Shown here in pieces: positions 16,547-25,029 of a DNA stretch of 64,000 bases (the stretch's first letter is position 1; each line of letters opens with the position of its first letter). Source of the stretch: GCA-002726655 sp046582185 (GTDB lineage: Bacteria; Pseudomonadota; Gammaproteobacteria; Pseudomonadales; Azotimanducaceae); NCBI GenBank assembly GCA_046582185.1, contig JAYGEX010000036.1, forward strand, positions 1 to 64,000, in the 5' to 3' direction. Below the pieces are notes generated by a model. It was not told where the DNA came from and ran no database searches. It saw only the letters and a program-made list of their open reading frames with translations. A program made the translations under genes and the position numbers.

Positions 16547-17746
16547 TCATGTACCAGCGAGCTTCGCAATTATTGATTTTAGCGATGCATTTTCGTTTAC
16601 GAAGCGCATACCAGTGTTGCGAAACCAGTTAATCGCCGGGTTATCAGTATTGTACATGCGCTTGAATGACTCCATTACAGATGCCATCACCACATTATCC
16701 AGCTGCCGCTGACGCTGATACTGTTTCAGCAGCTGAATATCACCTATTGACCGTCCTTCCAGTTTCGTCCCAGCCAGCAGTAAGGACAGACAGCGAGCAT
16801 CGGCAAAACCTAGATTGGCACCCTGTCCGGCCAGGGGATGAATGGTGTGCGCTGCATCACCGATCAAGGCGACATGATTATTGACGTATTGCATGGCGTG
16901 TTGCTGAACCAATGGGAAACTTAAGCGTTTATCAACGCCTAACACCCCTCCTGCCTGGCCCTCGAAGGAAGAAGTCAGAAGCTCACAAAATTCCTGATCA
17001 TCGAGGGCTTCAAGTTCGTCAACATTTTTGACCGACCAGACCACCGAACACAGATGTTTATCAGGTAAGGGCAGGAAGGCCAGGGGCCCATATTTTGTAA
17101 AACACTGTCGAGCAATATTGTCATGGGCAAGCACGGTTTCAACTGTTGTCACCAGCGCACTCTGGCGATAGGACCAGCGAATCGTACGCATGGCACATAA
17201 TTCCCGCACTTTGGAATTACCGCCATCGGCACCCACCAGAAGGACACAATGAATTTCGCGACCATCAGCGAACACCAGGTCGTAACCATCGTCAATATGA
17301 TTGATTTCAGAGAGCACAGACTGCCATTGGAAGTCGATATTTTCGGCCTCCTTAAGAACTTCAACCAGGGCATTTTCAATGCAGAAATTTTCAACAATGT
17401 GGCCCATGGGTTTATCATCTTCACCACCAAAATCCACATGGGATGTACCCCTGCCGTCCCAGACATGCATCGCGGTAAATGCCGTGAGCCTGTCAGCCGC
17501 AATCCTGTCCCATGCACCTATGCGGCGAAGAAACTCGCTGGAATTGAGGCTAATTGAACTCACCCGCGCAGCAATGCCGGAGCGTAAGGAAAAGCCATCA
17601 CGGCTTTTTGTCACTTGCTGTGCATCTTCAGAATCCGGGCGAGAGTCTACAATTATAACTTTCAAAGGGCTTCTGGCGAGCGCCGCTGCCAGGGACAAGC
17701 CAACCAGACCGGCACCAACGATGACTACATCGGTATCTTCTCTCAT
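16547..17746 (-). CDS. ubiI: FAD-dependent ubiquinone hydroxylase, most like UbiI
   Basis: 399-residue aromatic-ring hydroxylase of the UbiH/UbiI/UbiF/COQ6 family. GAGLVG (11-16) binds FAD, and GDAAHTIHPLAGQGANLGF near residue 300 is the second FAD signature. MHVWDGRGTS, GHIVENFCIENAL and HLCSVVWS resemble UbiI (C5 hydroxylase, formerly VisC) more than UbiH. In many gammaproteobacteria both genes follow pepP, but here only one is present, so it might serve two steps or another hydroxylase may lie elsewhere. Its start overlaps the pepP stop by four bases. Confidence 0.87.
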   Translation of the reverse strand: MREDTDVVIVGAGLVGLSLAAALARSPLKVIIVDSRPDSEDAQQVTKSRDGFSLRSGIAARVSSISLNSSEFLRRIGAWDRIAADRLTAFTAMHVWDGRGTSHVDFGGEDDKPMGHIVENFCIENALVEVLKEAENIDFQWQSVLSEINHIDDGYDLVFADGREIHCVLLVGADGGNSKVRELCAMRTIRWSYRQSALVTTVETVLAHDNIARQCFTKYGPLAFLPLPDKHLCSVVWSVKNVDELEALDDQEFCELLTSSFEGQAGGVLGVDKRLSFPLVQQHAMQYVNNHVALIGDAAHTIHPLAGQGANLGFADARCLSLLLAGTKLEGRSIGDIQLLKQYQRQRQLDNVVMASVMESFKRMYNTDNPAINWFRNTGMRFVNENASLKSIIAKLAGT

Positions 17747-19092
17747 GCTCTGAGTTTACGCCCTTCGGCCATTGCCTGTTCAATTTCGTCTATCGTTCGG
17801 GGAATCATATCTGTTAATACTTCATGCCCACTTTTCGTCACCAGTACGTTGTCTTCAATCCGAATGCCAATTCCCCGATAGCGGGCATCTACGTCTTCAA
17901 ACTCATCAGCGATATAGAGCCCAGGTTCAATCGTTGTCACCATCCCGGCTTCGAAGACCCTTGACTCCCCTTCAATTTGGTATTCACCAACATCATGTAC
18001 ATCAAGGCCAAGCCAGTGACCAGTTTTGTGCATGTAGTACCGCATGTAACTTCCATCTTCGATGAGGGCCTCTACGTCACCTTGCAGTAGTCCCAGTTTT
18101 ACGAGGCCAATGGTGATCTCCCTTACAGCTGCATCGTGAGGTTGATTCCAGAGATTACCTGGTTGCACTTGTTCAATAGCAGCGTGCTGGGCTTTGAGCA
18201 CAATTTCATAGAGCTCAACCTGAGCATCACTGAATTTCCCATCTACCGGGAATGTACGGGTAACGTCCGCAGCATAACTTTCGTACTCGCCGCCAGCATC
18301 GACGAGCACCAGATCGCCCTTTCTTAATTGTTCATCATTTTGAATATAGTGCAGTACACAGGCATTATTACCGCCGCCAACAATCGAAGGATAAGCGGGC
18401 GAACGAGCGCCATTCCGGGCGAATGTGTATTCCAGCTCCGCCTCAAGTTCATATTCATACATTCCGGGTTCCGTAATCGCCAGAATACGGCCGTGTGCTT
18501 CGGCGGTGATCTCCGCGGCCTTACGCATGACCTCCAGCTCTTTACCTGATTTGAACAGCCGCAACTCATGCAGATACTGGCCCAACTGTACAAATTCGCC
18601 AGGCGGTTGACTGCCAGAGCGCCTGTTCGCGGCGATGCTATTAACCCAGTCGATAACCTGGGTATCAAACTCGCTGCGTACGCCCATTGCGTAATACAAC
18701 TTACTCTTTCCCTCGATCAATCCTGGAATAATGTCGTCAATATCTGCAATGGGAAACGCATCATCCATGCCATAGAGCTGCATCGCACGCTCTGGACCGC
18801 TTACCTTGCCATGCCATCTCTCCAGGTCCATATCGCGCTCGCGACAGAACAGAATGGCCTCCCCATGCTCTCGACCTGGCATCAGAACGAACACAGATTC
18901 CGGCTCGTCGAATCCTGTGAGGTAGTGAAAATCACTGTCCTGCCGAAATTTATATTCAACATCACTATTTCTTGTCATTAGCGTTGCGCTTGGCAGGATG
19001 GCAATACTATTGGGCTCCATCATCGACATGAGATCATCGCGGCGACAAGAGAAATCCTGAAGGCTAATTCGAGGTCCTTTATTTCCTTTCAT
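17743..19092 (-). CDS. pepP: Xaa-Pro aminopeptidase P
   Basis: Dimetal aminopeptidase cleaving N-terminal residues ahead of proline. I choose the methionine at 19092 (MKGNKGPRISLQDF), giving 449 residues; the open frame begins earlier, but the extra 31 residues do not belong to the family. Creatinase-type N-domain, then the catalytic domain with metal ligands in LVDAGGEYESYAADVTRTF, HKTGHWLGLDVHD, TIEPGLYI and GIRIEDNVLV. Part of ygfB-pepP-ubiI on the minus strand. Confidence 0.94.
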   Translation of the reverse strand: MKGNKGPRISLQDFSCRRDDLMSMMEPNSIAILPSATLMTRNSDVEYKFRQDSDFHYLTGFDEPESVFVLMPGREHGEAILFCRERDMDLERWHGKVSGPERAMQLYGMDDAFPIADIDDIIPGLIEGKSKLYYAMGVRSEFDTQVIDWVNSIAANRRSGSQPPGEFVQLGQYLHELRLFKSGKELEVMRKAAEITAEAHGRILAITEPGMYEYELEAELEYTFARNGARSPAYPSIVGGGNNACVLHYIQNDEQLRKGDLVLVDAGGEYESYAADVTRTFPVDGKFSDAQVELYEIVLKAQHAAIEQVQPGNLWNQPHDAAVREITIGLVKLGLLQGDVEALIEDGSYMRYYMHKTGHWLGLDVHDVGEYQIEGESRVFEAGMVTTIEPGLYIADEFEDVDARYRGIGIRIEDNVLVTKSGHEVLTDMIPRTIDEIEQAMAEGRKLRA

Positions 19093-19220
19093 ACTCACAA
19101 ATTTTTCTGCCCGTTCTCTATTTTTAGTCTCTACTTTTTGCTTTAAACATTGGTCTATAACTATTTCTAATGAATAGCCTGGCAATTAACTGATAAATAG
19201 CCCTGATATACCACTCTGCA

Positions 19221-19790
19221 CTAATGGGAGACCTTCTTGTCGCCGCACTCTGTATATATCACCAGAACCGATATTCTTACGAATTCGCTTATCTCCATAA
19301 GATCAGCTTCATTTTCCTCCCCTTCAGGAACATCATCGGAGAGACCGGCGATGTTCGAGAGATCCGTAAAGGCTTCAACTACATCCTTACTTAAATCGGC
19401 TTGCTCAAAGCGACCAGCGGATCCAAAGCCAGAGAGGTATCCGGTACACCAGGCTGATAGCGCCTTACTTCGCTCTGTTATTGCCTCGTCATCGTCTGGC
19501 AGAAGTATACGAAAATCGAAATCAGAATATTCATGCAGCGAATCCAGCGTGTCTGTATAAAGCACCTGTGCAACTTCAGCCGACTGAGTATCGATAATGA
19601 TATCAAGCCATTCCGAGAATAGGCTCAGTCGTTTCGCTGCTGTGGCACTGTTATTGGCCGACAAATACCCGGTGACGAGACCATGGAATTCTGACGCGCC
19701 AAGCTTTGCACCCAGGTTTTCGAGATACTCATTCACAACTTGATGGTCAAATTTGCTCATTTCGGTACTTTCTTTTTCAATTTTGCGCAT
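19221..19790 (-). CDS. ygfB: UPF0149 (YgfB-like) protein
   Basis: 189 residues from 19790; a second start at 19760 (MSKFDHQVV) would give 179 and fits relatives slightly better. FHGLVTGYLS, LLPDDDEAITERSKALSAWC and GYLSGFG are family landmarks. The acidic helical YgfB of P. aeruginosa has been reported to influence expression of the beta-lactamase regulator AmpDh3; no such link is visible here. First gene of ygfB-pepP-ubiI and divergent from the zapA genes. Confidence 0.88.
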   Translation of the reverse strand: MRKIEKESTEMSKFDHQVVNEYLENLGAKLGASEFHGLVTGYLSANNSATAAKRLSLFSEWLDIIIDTQSAEVAQVLYTDTLDSLHEYSDFDFRILLPDDDEAITERSKALSAWCTGYLSGFGSAGRFEQADLSKDVVEAFTDLSNIAGLSDDVPEGEENEADLMEISEFVRISVLVIYTECGDKKVSH

Positions 19791-19916
19791 AATACTTCAC
19801 CAGAATGATAAAACCATGGGATTCCCTATTTAATGCAGCAATTTGACCCCTCGGGAAGGCTGCCTTTATAGTGACTGATTATAGTTACCGACTATTGTTA
19901 CCAAAAAAACTAATAA

Positions 19917-20132
19917 GTGACCCAGGAAAACGCCTTGGATATTAAGACACTTGAAGACAAAATTGATGAGCTAATTGCGGTTTGCGATGAGTTCGAGCAA
20001 AAACATGCGGTTCTGAATGCTGATCGTGAGAAGTGGCTTCATGAGCGGACCCGTCTGCTGGAGAAAAACGAACTGGCCAAGAGCAAAGTCGAAGCCATGA
20101 TCATGCGCCTGAAAGCACTGGACCAGGATTAA
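19917..20132 (+). CDS. Small coiled-coil protein (TIGR02449-like) upstream of zapA
   Basis: 71 residues from a GTG start. Almost entirely a heptad-like coiled coil rich in Glu, Lys and Leu (KTLEDKIDELIAVCDEFEQK, then WLHERTRLLEKNE). Small ZapB-like coiled-coil proteins of this kind commonly precede zapA in Pseudomonas relatives, which suggests a role at the division septum. It ends two bases before zapA, so the two are one operon. Confidence 0.78.
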   Translation: MTQENALDIKTLEDKIDELIAVCDEFEQKHAVLNADREKWLHERTRLLEKNELAKSKVEAMIMRLKALDQD

Positions 20133-20134
20133 CA

Positions 20135-20446
20135 ATGACTGAATCAAAGACCGTAACCGTTTCCATTCTGGACAAAGACTATCAGATCAATTGCGGTGAA
20201 GATGAAGTGGCTGTACTTCAACAGTCGGCGCAATATGTCGATGAAAAAATGCGTGAAATCAAGACATCATCAAACGTCTTCGGCCTGGACAGACTCGCGG
20301 TCATGGCAGCACTAAATATTGCAAATGACCTTATTTCGCAGACTAATAAGACGAAGGATGTCGTCGACCATCAGAAAAATGACCTGCAATCATTAAATGG
20401 CAAGCTAGACCTGGCCATTAATCGCTTGAAGTCTGCGCAAAACTAA
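20135..20446 (+). CDS. zapA: Cell division protein ZapA
   Basis: 103 residues. Binds and bundles FtsZ filaments at mid-cell. The start VTVSILDKDYQINCGEDE followed by LQQSAQYVDEKMREIK and RLAVMAALNIANDL is the ZapA head domain, and the last 30 residues form the coiled-coil tail. Lies between the small coiled-coil gene and 6S RNA, the order usual in gammaproteobacteria. Confidence 0.95.
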   Translation: MTESKTVTVSILDKDYQINCGEDEVAVLQQSAQYVDEKMREIKTSSNVFGLDRLAVMAALNIANDLISQTNKTKDVVDHQKNDLQSLNGKLDLAINRLKSAQN

Positions 20447-20465
20447 CGCTTCCCGATATTTAGGA

Positions 20466-20471
20466 TATAAT
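20466..20471 (+). promoter_or_regulatory. -10 element of the 6S RNA gene
   Basis: A perfect TATAAT lies about seven bases ahead of the expected 6S RNA 5' end. The -35 position (around 20443-20448) is weak. Confidence 0.55.
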
Positions 20472-20477
20472 CCTCTT

Positions 20478-20660
20478 GAGTTCCCTGGGTTGCATGCCAG
20501 TCGATATGTCCTCGACCCTTTATGCGACGCCCTGGAGGTCTTTTATTTCGGTTGATGTGCACGCCCGTTCTTCGGGACGCCTAAGATCCAATAGGGACCA
20601 CCGCCTTGAACCGCTGGGTTCAAGGGCCTATACGGCAGCGGCAATTTGGGGAACTGTTAT
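20478..20660 (+). ncRNA. ssrS: 6S RNA
   Basis: About 180 nucleotides between zapA and the 5-FCL gene, the conserved place for ssrS. GAGTTCCC at the 5' end pairs with GGGGAAC near 20648-20654 as the closing stem. GCCTTGAACC and GGGTTCAAGGGCCTATACGG match the strongly conserved 3' part of gammaproteobacterial 6S RNA. The RNA mimics an open promoter and binds sigma-70 RNA polymerase in stationary phase. Ends are estimated. Confidence 0.9.
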
Positions 20661-20684
20661 TAACCCCCATTCAGGTAATTGACC

Positions 20685-21281
20685 ATGCCATCTCTTCGGC
20701 AACAGCTCCGGTCAACGCGCCGCTCCCTTGGTCAAGACAAGCAAATTAGCGCCGCCTTGGCTCTGGCAAGACGATTATCAACAGATCTGAAGATTATTCG
20801 CGGAAAACGTTTTGGCTTCTATCTGCCGAATGACGGTGAAATTGACCCCGGCGCCTTTATGGATCTCTGCCAACAGATGAACAAAGAGATCTATCTGCCA
20901 GTCGTGCCTGAAGGCCGGCTGCCGTTGCAGACTTCTCTTCTTTTTCAGTCCTTCAATCCAGGTACAAGCCAGCTCTTCGACAATCGATTTGGTATTCCGG
21001 AGCCATCTTTCAACATCCGGGATTGCATTCAACCAAAAATGCTCGATGTGGTATTTATGCCACTGGTTGGTTTTGACCGGGATGGCAATCGACTTGGGAT
21101 GGGAGGAGGTTATTATGATCAAACCTTCTCAGCGCGTGCAAACGCCTTTCATCGACCCTTGTTAATCGGGCTCGCCCATTCAATCCAGGAGACGACGCTA
21201 ATCCCCGACCCCTGGGACATTCCAATGGACATAGTGTTTACAGAAAACGAACGGATTGAGACCAGCAGACTTCGCAGATGA
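20685..21281 (+). CDS. 5-formyltetrahydrofolate cyclo-ligase
   Basis: Converts 5-formyl-THF to 5,10-methenyl-THF with ATP. The ATG at 20685 (MPSLRQQLRSTRRSL) is preferred over a TTG six bases earlier. About 198 residues. RGKRFGFYLPNDGEIDP, VFMPLVGFDRDGNRLGMGGG (the phosphate-binding loop) and GLAHSIQE fit the family (YgfA). Placement just after 6S RNA is conserved from E. coli. It connects with the glycine cleavage genes nearby through one-carbon metabolism. Confidence 0.93.
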   Translation: MPSLRQQLRSTRRSLGQDKQISAALALARRLSTDLKIIRGKRFGFYLPNDGEIDPGAFMDLCQQMNKEIYLPVVPEGRLPLQTSLLFQSFNPGTSQLFDNRFGIPEPSFNIRDCIQPKMLDVVFMPLVGFDRDGNRLGMGGGYYDQTFSARANAFHRPLLIGLAHSIQETTLIPDPWDIPMDIVFTENERIETSRLRR

Positions 21282-21312
21282 AGCCGTTTACGATCTGTAG
21301 CCAGTCAAAGAT

Positions 21313-21405
21313 TTATAAACCCAGCGCCTGACCTACGGCATTGAGGGCAATTCCGATGCCAAATATAATGAACAACAACAGCAATAGATCTGGTTTTTTA
21401 TTCAT
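21313..21405 (-). CDS. Possible 30-residue single-helix membrane peptide
   Basis: Starts MNKKPDLLLLLFIIFGIGIA and ends NAVGQALGL: two lysines, then one uninterrupted hydrophobic helix, a common shape for real small membrane proteins. No strong ribosome site precedes the ATG. The reading is by shape only, and I do not assign a function. Confidence 0.45.
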   Translation of the reverse strand: MNKKPDLLLLLFIIFGIGIALNAVGQALGL

Positions 21406-21592
21406 CTGAATACCAATTGTTTCGGCTCTTATTATTTTCCTCAGAAGCTACCATTCTAAGATCTACCTTTCTAAGATCTATCTTATTAGTGGCGGACGTT
21501 CTGACACGCGGCCTTAACCCTATGCGTTGCTAGGGGTTACTAAAGATAGACCCCTTGAGTCCAATAATCAACTGCTGCGCCTGCTTACTATG

Positions 21593-21652
21593 TTTGGTAG
21601 ATAGTTTGGTAGATAGTTCGGTAGATAATTTGGTAGATAGTTTAGTAAGTCG
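21593..21652. repeat. 12-bp tandem repeat upstream of def
   Basis: Units TTTGGTAGATAG, TTTGGTAGATAG, TTCGGTAGATAA, TTTGGTAGATAG and a decayed TTTAGTAAGTCG. It lies about 90 bases before the def start. Confidence 0.85.
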
Positions 21653-21743
21653 CCTGGCTTAGCTTCCCGTCTTCTGGCCAAGTCGGTGAGCTGTCGACGG
21701 ATACAATTTTGCATTATGATCCCCTGAGACAAGAGGAGTTTCT

Positions 21744-22289
21744 ATGACAGTACGGGCAATCATCAGAATGGGTCATCCGACATTGAGGGAAGTCGCAGCA
21801 CCTTATCCTGTGGATGAGATTGGCAGCGATGCATTCGGCGACCTGATTGCAGACATGCAGGAAACTCTCCACGAGGCAGGTGGAATTGGCCTTGCAGCGC
21901 CACAGATCGATGTTGCCTATCAGCTTGTGATTATTGAAATAGAAAACACCTCAACTCGTTACGGCGAACTTGAACGTGTACCCTTCTCCATCATTGTGAA
22001 TCCTGAGATTACGGTAATAGATGCTGAGCGGGCAGGGTATTGGGAGGGATGTCTCTCTATCCCAGGCATGATGGGTTATGTGGAGCGTCCCCAACATATT
22101 CGTGTCAACTATCTGGATGAGACCGGCAAGGCGCAATCCATTGAACATACGGGATTCCTGGCCACGGTCTTTCAGCATGAGATTGATCACCTGCTGGGCA
22201 AACTATATGTGGATAGGATGGAAGATCCGACTCGCTTCGCATTTGAAGAGGAATATCACAGGTTTGTGCTGGACGAGGGGGCCGTCTAA
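21744..22289 (+). CDS. def: Peptide deformylase
   Basis: Removes the formyl group from nascent proteins. 181 residues with AGAGGAG upstream of the ATG. The three motifs are GIGLAAPQ (47-54), EGCLS (C103 metal ligand) and QHEIDH (H145, H149 ligands, E146 catalytic). The genes usually beside a housekeeping def (fmt, dprA, rsmB) are absent, so this may be a second copy of the def2 type. Convergent with ilvA. Confidence 0.95.
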   Translation: MTVRAIIRMGHPTLREVAAPYPVDEIGSDAFGDLIADMQETLHEAGGIGLAAPQIDVAYQLVIIEIENTSTRYGELERVPFSIIVNPEITVIDAERAGYWEGCLSIPGMMGYVERPQHIRVNYLDETGKAQSIEHTGFLATVFQHEIDHLLGKLYVDRMEDPTRFAFEEEYHRFVLDEGAV

Positions 22290-22317
22290 ACCCAGGCTCA
22301 CTGCGGCGCCTTCAGCA

Positions 22318-23847
22318 TCACTCAGCAAGGAATTGTTGATAGGCCGGGTTGTCAGTCTCATCCCAGAATCGATAGGCAATCAACTTCATTTTTTTCATGA
22401 AATTCGATTCATCTTGCCTCGGTATCTGGATACCAACCAATACTCGGCCATAGGCAGCGCCATGATTCCTGTAATGGAACATGGAGATGTTGTACCGCCC
22501 GCCCAGAGCTTCCAGAAACTTCAGCAGAGCGCCGGGCTTCTCCGGAAACTCGAAGCGGAAGATCCGTTCATCACTTACGCCGGATGCTCTTCCCCCCACC
22601 ATATGCCTGATATGGAGTACCGCCACTTCATTACTGGACAGGTCGGTTATCTCATATTGCTTTGACAGCTTTTCCAGCAATCTGGCTTGACTGGAAGATC
22701 GCTGTTCAGCTTTGCTGCCGCTAATCTGAATGCCTACCAGTACCCTGGCGTGGCTCTTACCGCCGTAGCGATAATTGAATTCGGTAATGCTGAGCTTGCC
22801 TATCGCCTTGCAGAATCGCTGAAAACTACCCGGCTCTTCCGGAATGGATACGCTCAGCAACATCTCCCGTTTTTCACCTATCTCCGTACGCTCCGAGATA
22901 TGCCTCAATCGATCGAAGTTAACATTTGCCCCACTAACAACCGCAAAGAGTGTCTCCTTGAGCGAGCCACGATTAAGGTATTTCTTCAGCCCGGCAACCG
23001 CAAGGGCACCGGAGGGTTCAGAAATGACGCGGTTCTCTTCGAAGATGTCTTTGATGGCAGCACAAATCTCATCCACTGACACTTTGATAACTTCATCCAC
23101 ACAGCGTCTGGCAATCTTGTACGTAATTTTGCCCACCTGGCGTACCGCAGTACCATCAGCAAACTGATCCAGATCCTTGGCGCTCAGCGTAACGCGCCGC
23201 CCTTTATCCAAAGCCTCCCAGAGGCAAGCAGAGCCTTCCGCTTCAACACCTATGATCCTGACCTCAGGCCTTAGATATTTCACATAAGAGCCAATACCGC
23301 TGATCAATCCACCACCACCAACAGGCACGAAGATCGCATCCAGCGAACCAGTGTGCTGGCGCAACATCTCCATGCCGATTGTTCCCTGTCCTGCAATCAC
23401 ATCCTCGTCATCAAAGGGATGGATATAGCTTAGTCCCTCCTTCTTCCCCAACTCTCTAGCCACCTTTGCTGCCTGATCATATGAATCACCTGCAAGGATT
23501 ACTTTGGCGCCCAGGGACGACACCGCATTCACCTTGATAGCAGGCGTATTCTCGCCCATCACAATGGTTGACCTAATGCCCAGGGTTGATGCGGCCAGCG
23601 CTACCCCTTGAGCATGGTTTCCGGCGGATGCAGTGATGACACCTCTGGCCCTCTCGTCTTCAGATAACAGCCGAATCTTGTTGTAAGCACCTCGAACTTT
23701 GAAGCTGAATACTGGCTGCAGATCTTCCCGCTTTAGAAAGATCTTACTGCCAAACCTTTTGGAAAGTAGCGGCGCATAATCCAGAGGCGTTTCTGTAGCA
23801 ACATCATAGACGTTGGCTTCGAGAATTTTTTTTACGTATTTGTCCAT
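22318..23847 (-). CDS. ilvA: Threonine ammonia-lyase, biosynthetic
   Basis: First step of isoleucine synthesis: threonine to 2-oxobutanoate. 509 residues. The PLP lysine is K50 in FSFKVRGAYNK, VPVGGGGLISG is the phosphate loop, and two ACT-like regulatory domains occupy the last 170 residues, each with an EEPGSFQRF or EKPGALLKF motif, so feedback by isoleucine is expected. Divergent from rpiA, as in Pseudomonas. Confidence 0.96.
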   Translation of the reverse strand: MDKYVKKILEANVYDVATETPLDYAPLLSKRFGSKIFLKREDLQPVFSFKVRGAYNKIRLLSEDERARGVITASAGNHAQGVALAASTLGIRSTIVMGENTPAIKVNAVSSLGAKVILAGDSYDQAAKVARELGKKEGLSYIHPFDDEDVIAGQGTIGMEMLRQHTGSLDAIFVPVGGGGLISGIGSYVKYLRPEVRIIGVEAEGSACLWEALDKGRRVTLSAKDLDQFADGTAVRQVGKITYKIARRCVDEVIKVSVDEICAAIKDIFEENRVISEPSGALAVAGLKKYLNRGSLKETLFAVVSGANVNFDRLRHISERTEIGEKREMLLSVSIPEEPGSFQRFCKAIGKLSITEFNYRYGGKSHARVLVGIQISGSKAEQRSSSQARLLEKLSKQYEITDLSSNEVAVLHIRHMVGGRASGVSDERIFRFEFPEKPGALLKFLEALGGRYNISMFHYRNHGAAYGRVLVGIQIPRQDESNFMKKMKLIAYRFWDETDNPAYQQFLAE

Positions 23848-24075
23848 ATGGGCAGGCGCTATCGGGCAGAAGGTCAGCGAACAGTATAAACTTGTCGCTA
23901 CTGAAATTTACATATTTTCATTGAATTCATATTCCATACCCTCGATTCATTTTCCAATTTTTGGATGTGGCTAACGTTATTGGTGGGTTGCAAATATGTA
24001 GCTTGAAAGAACGGCTTAATATAATTTTTTGACAGCAGGAAATTGAAATCAAGACTTTCGCGAGGAGCAATCACA

Positions 24076-24747
24076 ATGAACCAGGATGAATTAAAGGAAC
24101 TGGTAGGTCAGTATGCCGCAGACTACATCGACCGCATGTTAAGCCTTGATTCAGTTGTCGGGGTTGGCACAGGTTCAACTGCCAATTGCTTTATCGATTC
24201 GCTGGCGAAAATTAAGCACAAATTCGACGGCGCCGTTGCCAGTTCATTGGCCTCTGCAGAGCGCCTGGAGGCACATGGCATCCCGGTTTATGAACTGAAC
24301 AGCGTAAAAGAGCTGGTTGTATATGTTGATGGTGCAGACGAAACGAACAATCGGCTCGAATTGATCAAGGGCGGCGGCGGCGCCCAGACCCGGGAAAAGA
24401 TTGTTGCATCAGTCGCAAATCGATTCGTATGCATCGTTGATGATAGTAAGCTGGTGGATACCCTGGGCTCATATCCCCTGCCAATTGAAGTAATACCCAT
24501 GGCTCGATCGGCTGTCGCCAGAGCTATGGTCAATCTGGGGGGTACACCGGTCTATCGTGAAAACTTCAGCACAGATAACGGTAATATCATTCTCGACATC
24601 CATGATCTTGTCATCGGCAATCCATGTGATCTGGAAACACGAATTAACAATATTACCGGTGTAGTCACCAATGGTTTGTTCGCATTAAAGCCAGCGGATG
24701 TATTGCTGGTAGGCGGTAGCGAAGGTGTACGGGAAATTCTGCCCTGA
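24076..24747 (+). CDS. rpiA: Ribose-5-phosphate isomerase A
   Basis: Interconverts ribose 5-phosphate and ribulose 5-phosphate. The ATG at 24076 (MNQDELKELVGQYAADYI) follows GAGGAG and gives 223 residues, the normal length; an earlier in-frame start adds eleven atypical residues. GVGTGSTA (29-36), VDGADETN and KGGGGAQTREKI are the active-site loops. Confidence 0.96.
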   Translation: MNQDELKELVGQYAADYIDRMLSLDSVVGVGTGSTANCFIDSLAKIKHKFDGAVASSLASAERLEAHGIPVYELNSVKELVVYVDGADETNNRLELIKGGGGAQTREKIVASVANRFVCIVDDSKLVDTLGSYPLPIEVIPMARSAVARAMVNLGGTPVYRENFSTDNGNIILDIHDLVIGNPCDLETRINNITGVVTNGLFALKPADVLLVGGSEGVREILP

Positions 24748-24770
24748 ATCCGGAATCACATATACAATTT

Positions 24771-24903
24771 CATTCAGTTCTTGTCCGTAACTGGAAACCG
24801 CCGGTGTTATTTCCCTGGTAAGTGATTGTTTTATATAGCTAACGGATCTATAATTTTGCATATATTGTTCTAGGTTGGCTATTTATAGACGGGAACTAAC
24901 TAG
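24771..24903. repeat. Intergenic repeat copy A1 (133 bp)
   Basis: Member of a repeat family in this window: left end ..AGTTCTTGTCC, conserved core ACCGCCGGTGTTATTTCC and AAGTGATT, right end GACGGGAACTAACTAG. It shares its final CTAACTAG with copy A2. Lies between convergent rpiA and the FAD oxidase gene. Confidence 0.85.
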
Positions 24904-25029
24904 TGCTCGTCCAGAAATAGAAACCACCGGTGTTATTTCCCTGGTAAGTGATTTTTTTATATAGCTAACGGATCTATAATTTTGCATATATTGTTCTAGG
25001 TTGGCTATTTATAGACGGGAACTAACTAG
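24896..25029. repeat. Intergenic repeat copy A2 (134 bp)
   Basis: Near-identical to A1 over its right-hand 90 bases, offset by 126 bases. Both ends are CTAACTAG. The right CTAACTAG provides the TAG stop (minus strand, 25024-25022) of the FAD oxidase gene. Confidence 0.85.

Larger units (their letters stand above)
21282..21743. other. 462-base intergenic stretch with a small ORF and tandem repeats
   Basis: Holds a possible 30-residue membrane peptide gene (21313-21405, minus strand), a doubled TTCTAAGATCTA(C/T)C-type unit at about 21453-21484, and a 12-base tandem array (21593-21652). Nothing else is supported. Confidence 0.6.

Noticed and set aside
24748..25029. CRISPR array from the repeated blocks
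   Set aside because: The units are 126 bp with no unique spacers; they are tandem copies of an inverted-end repeat.
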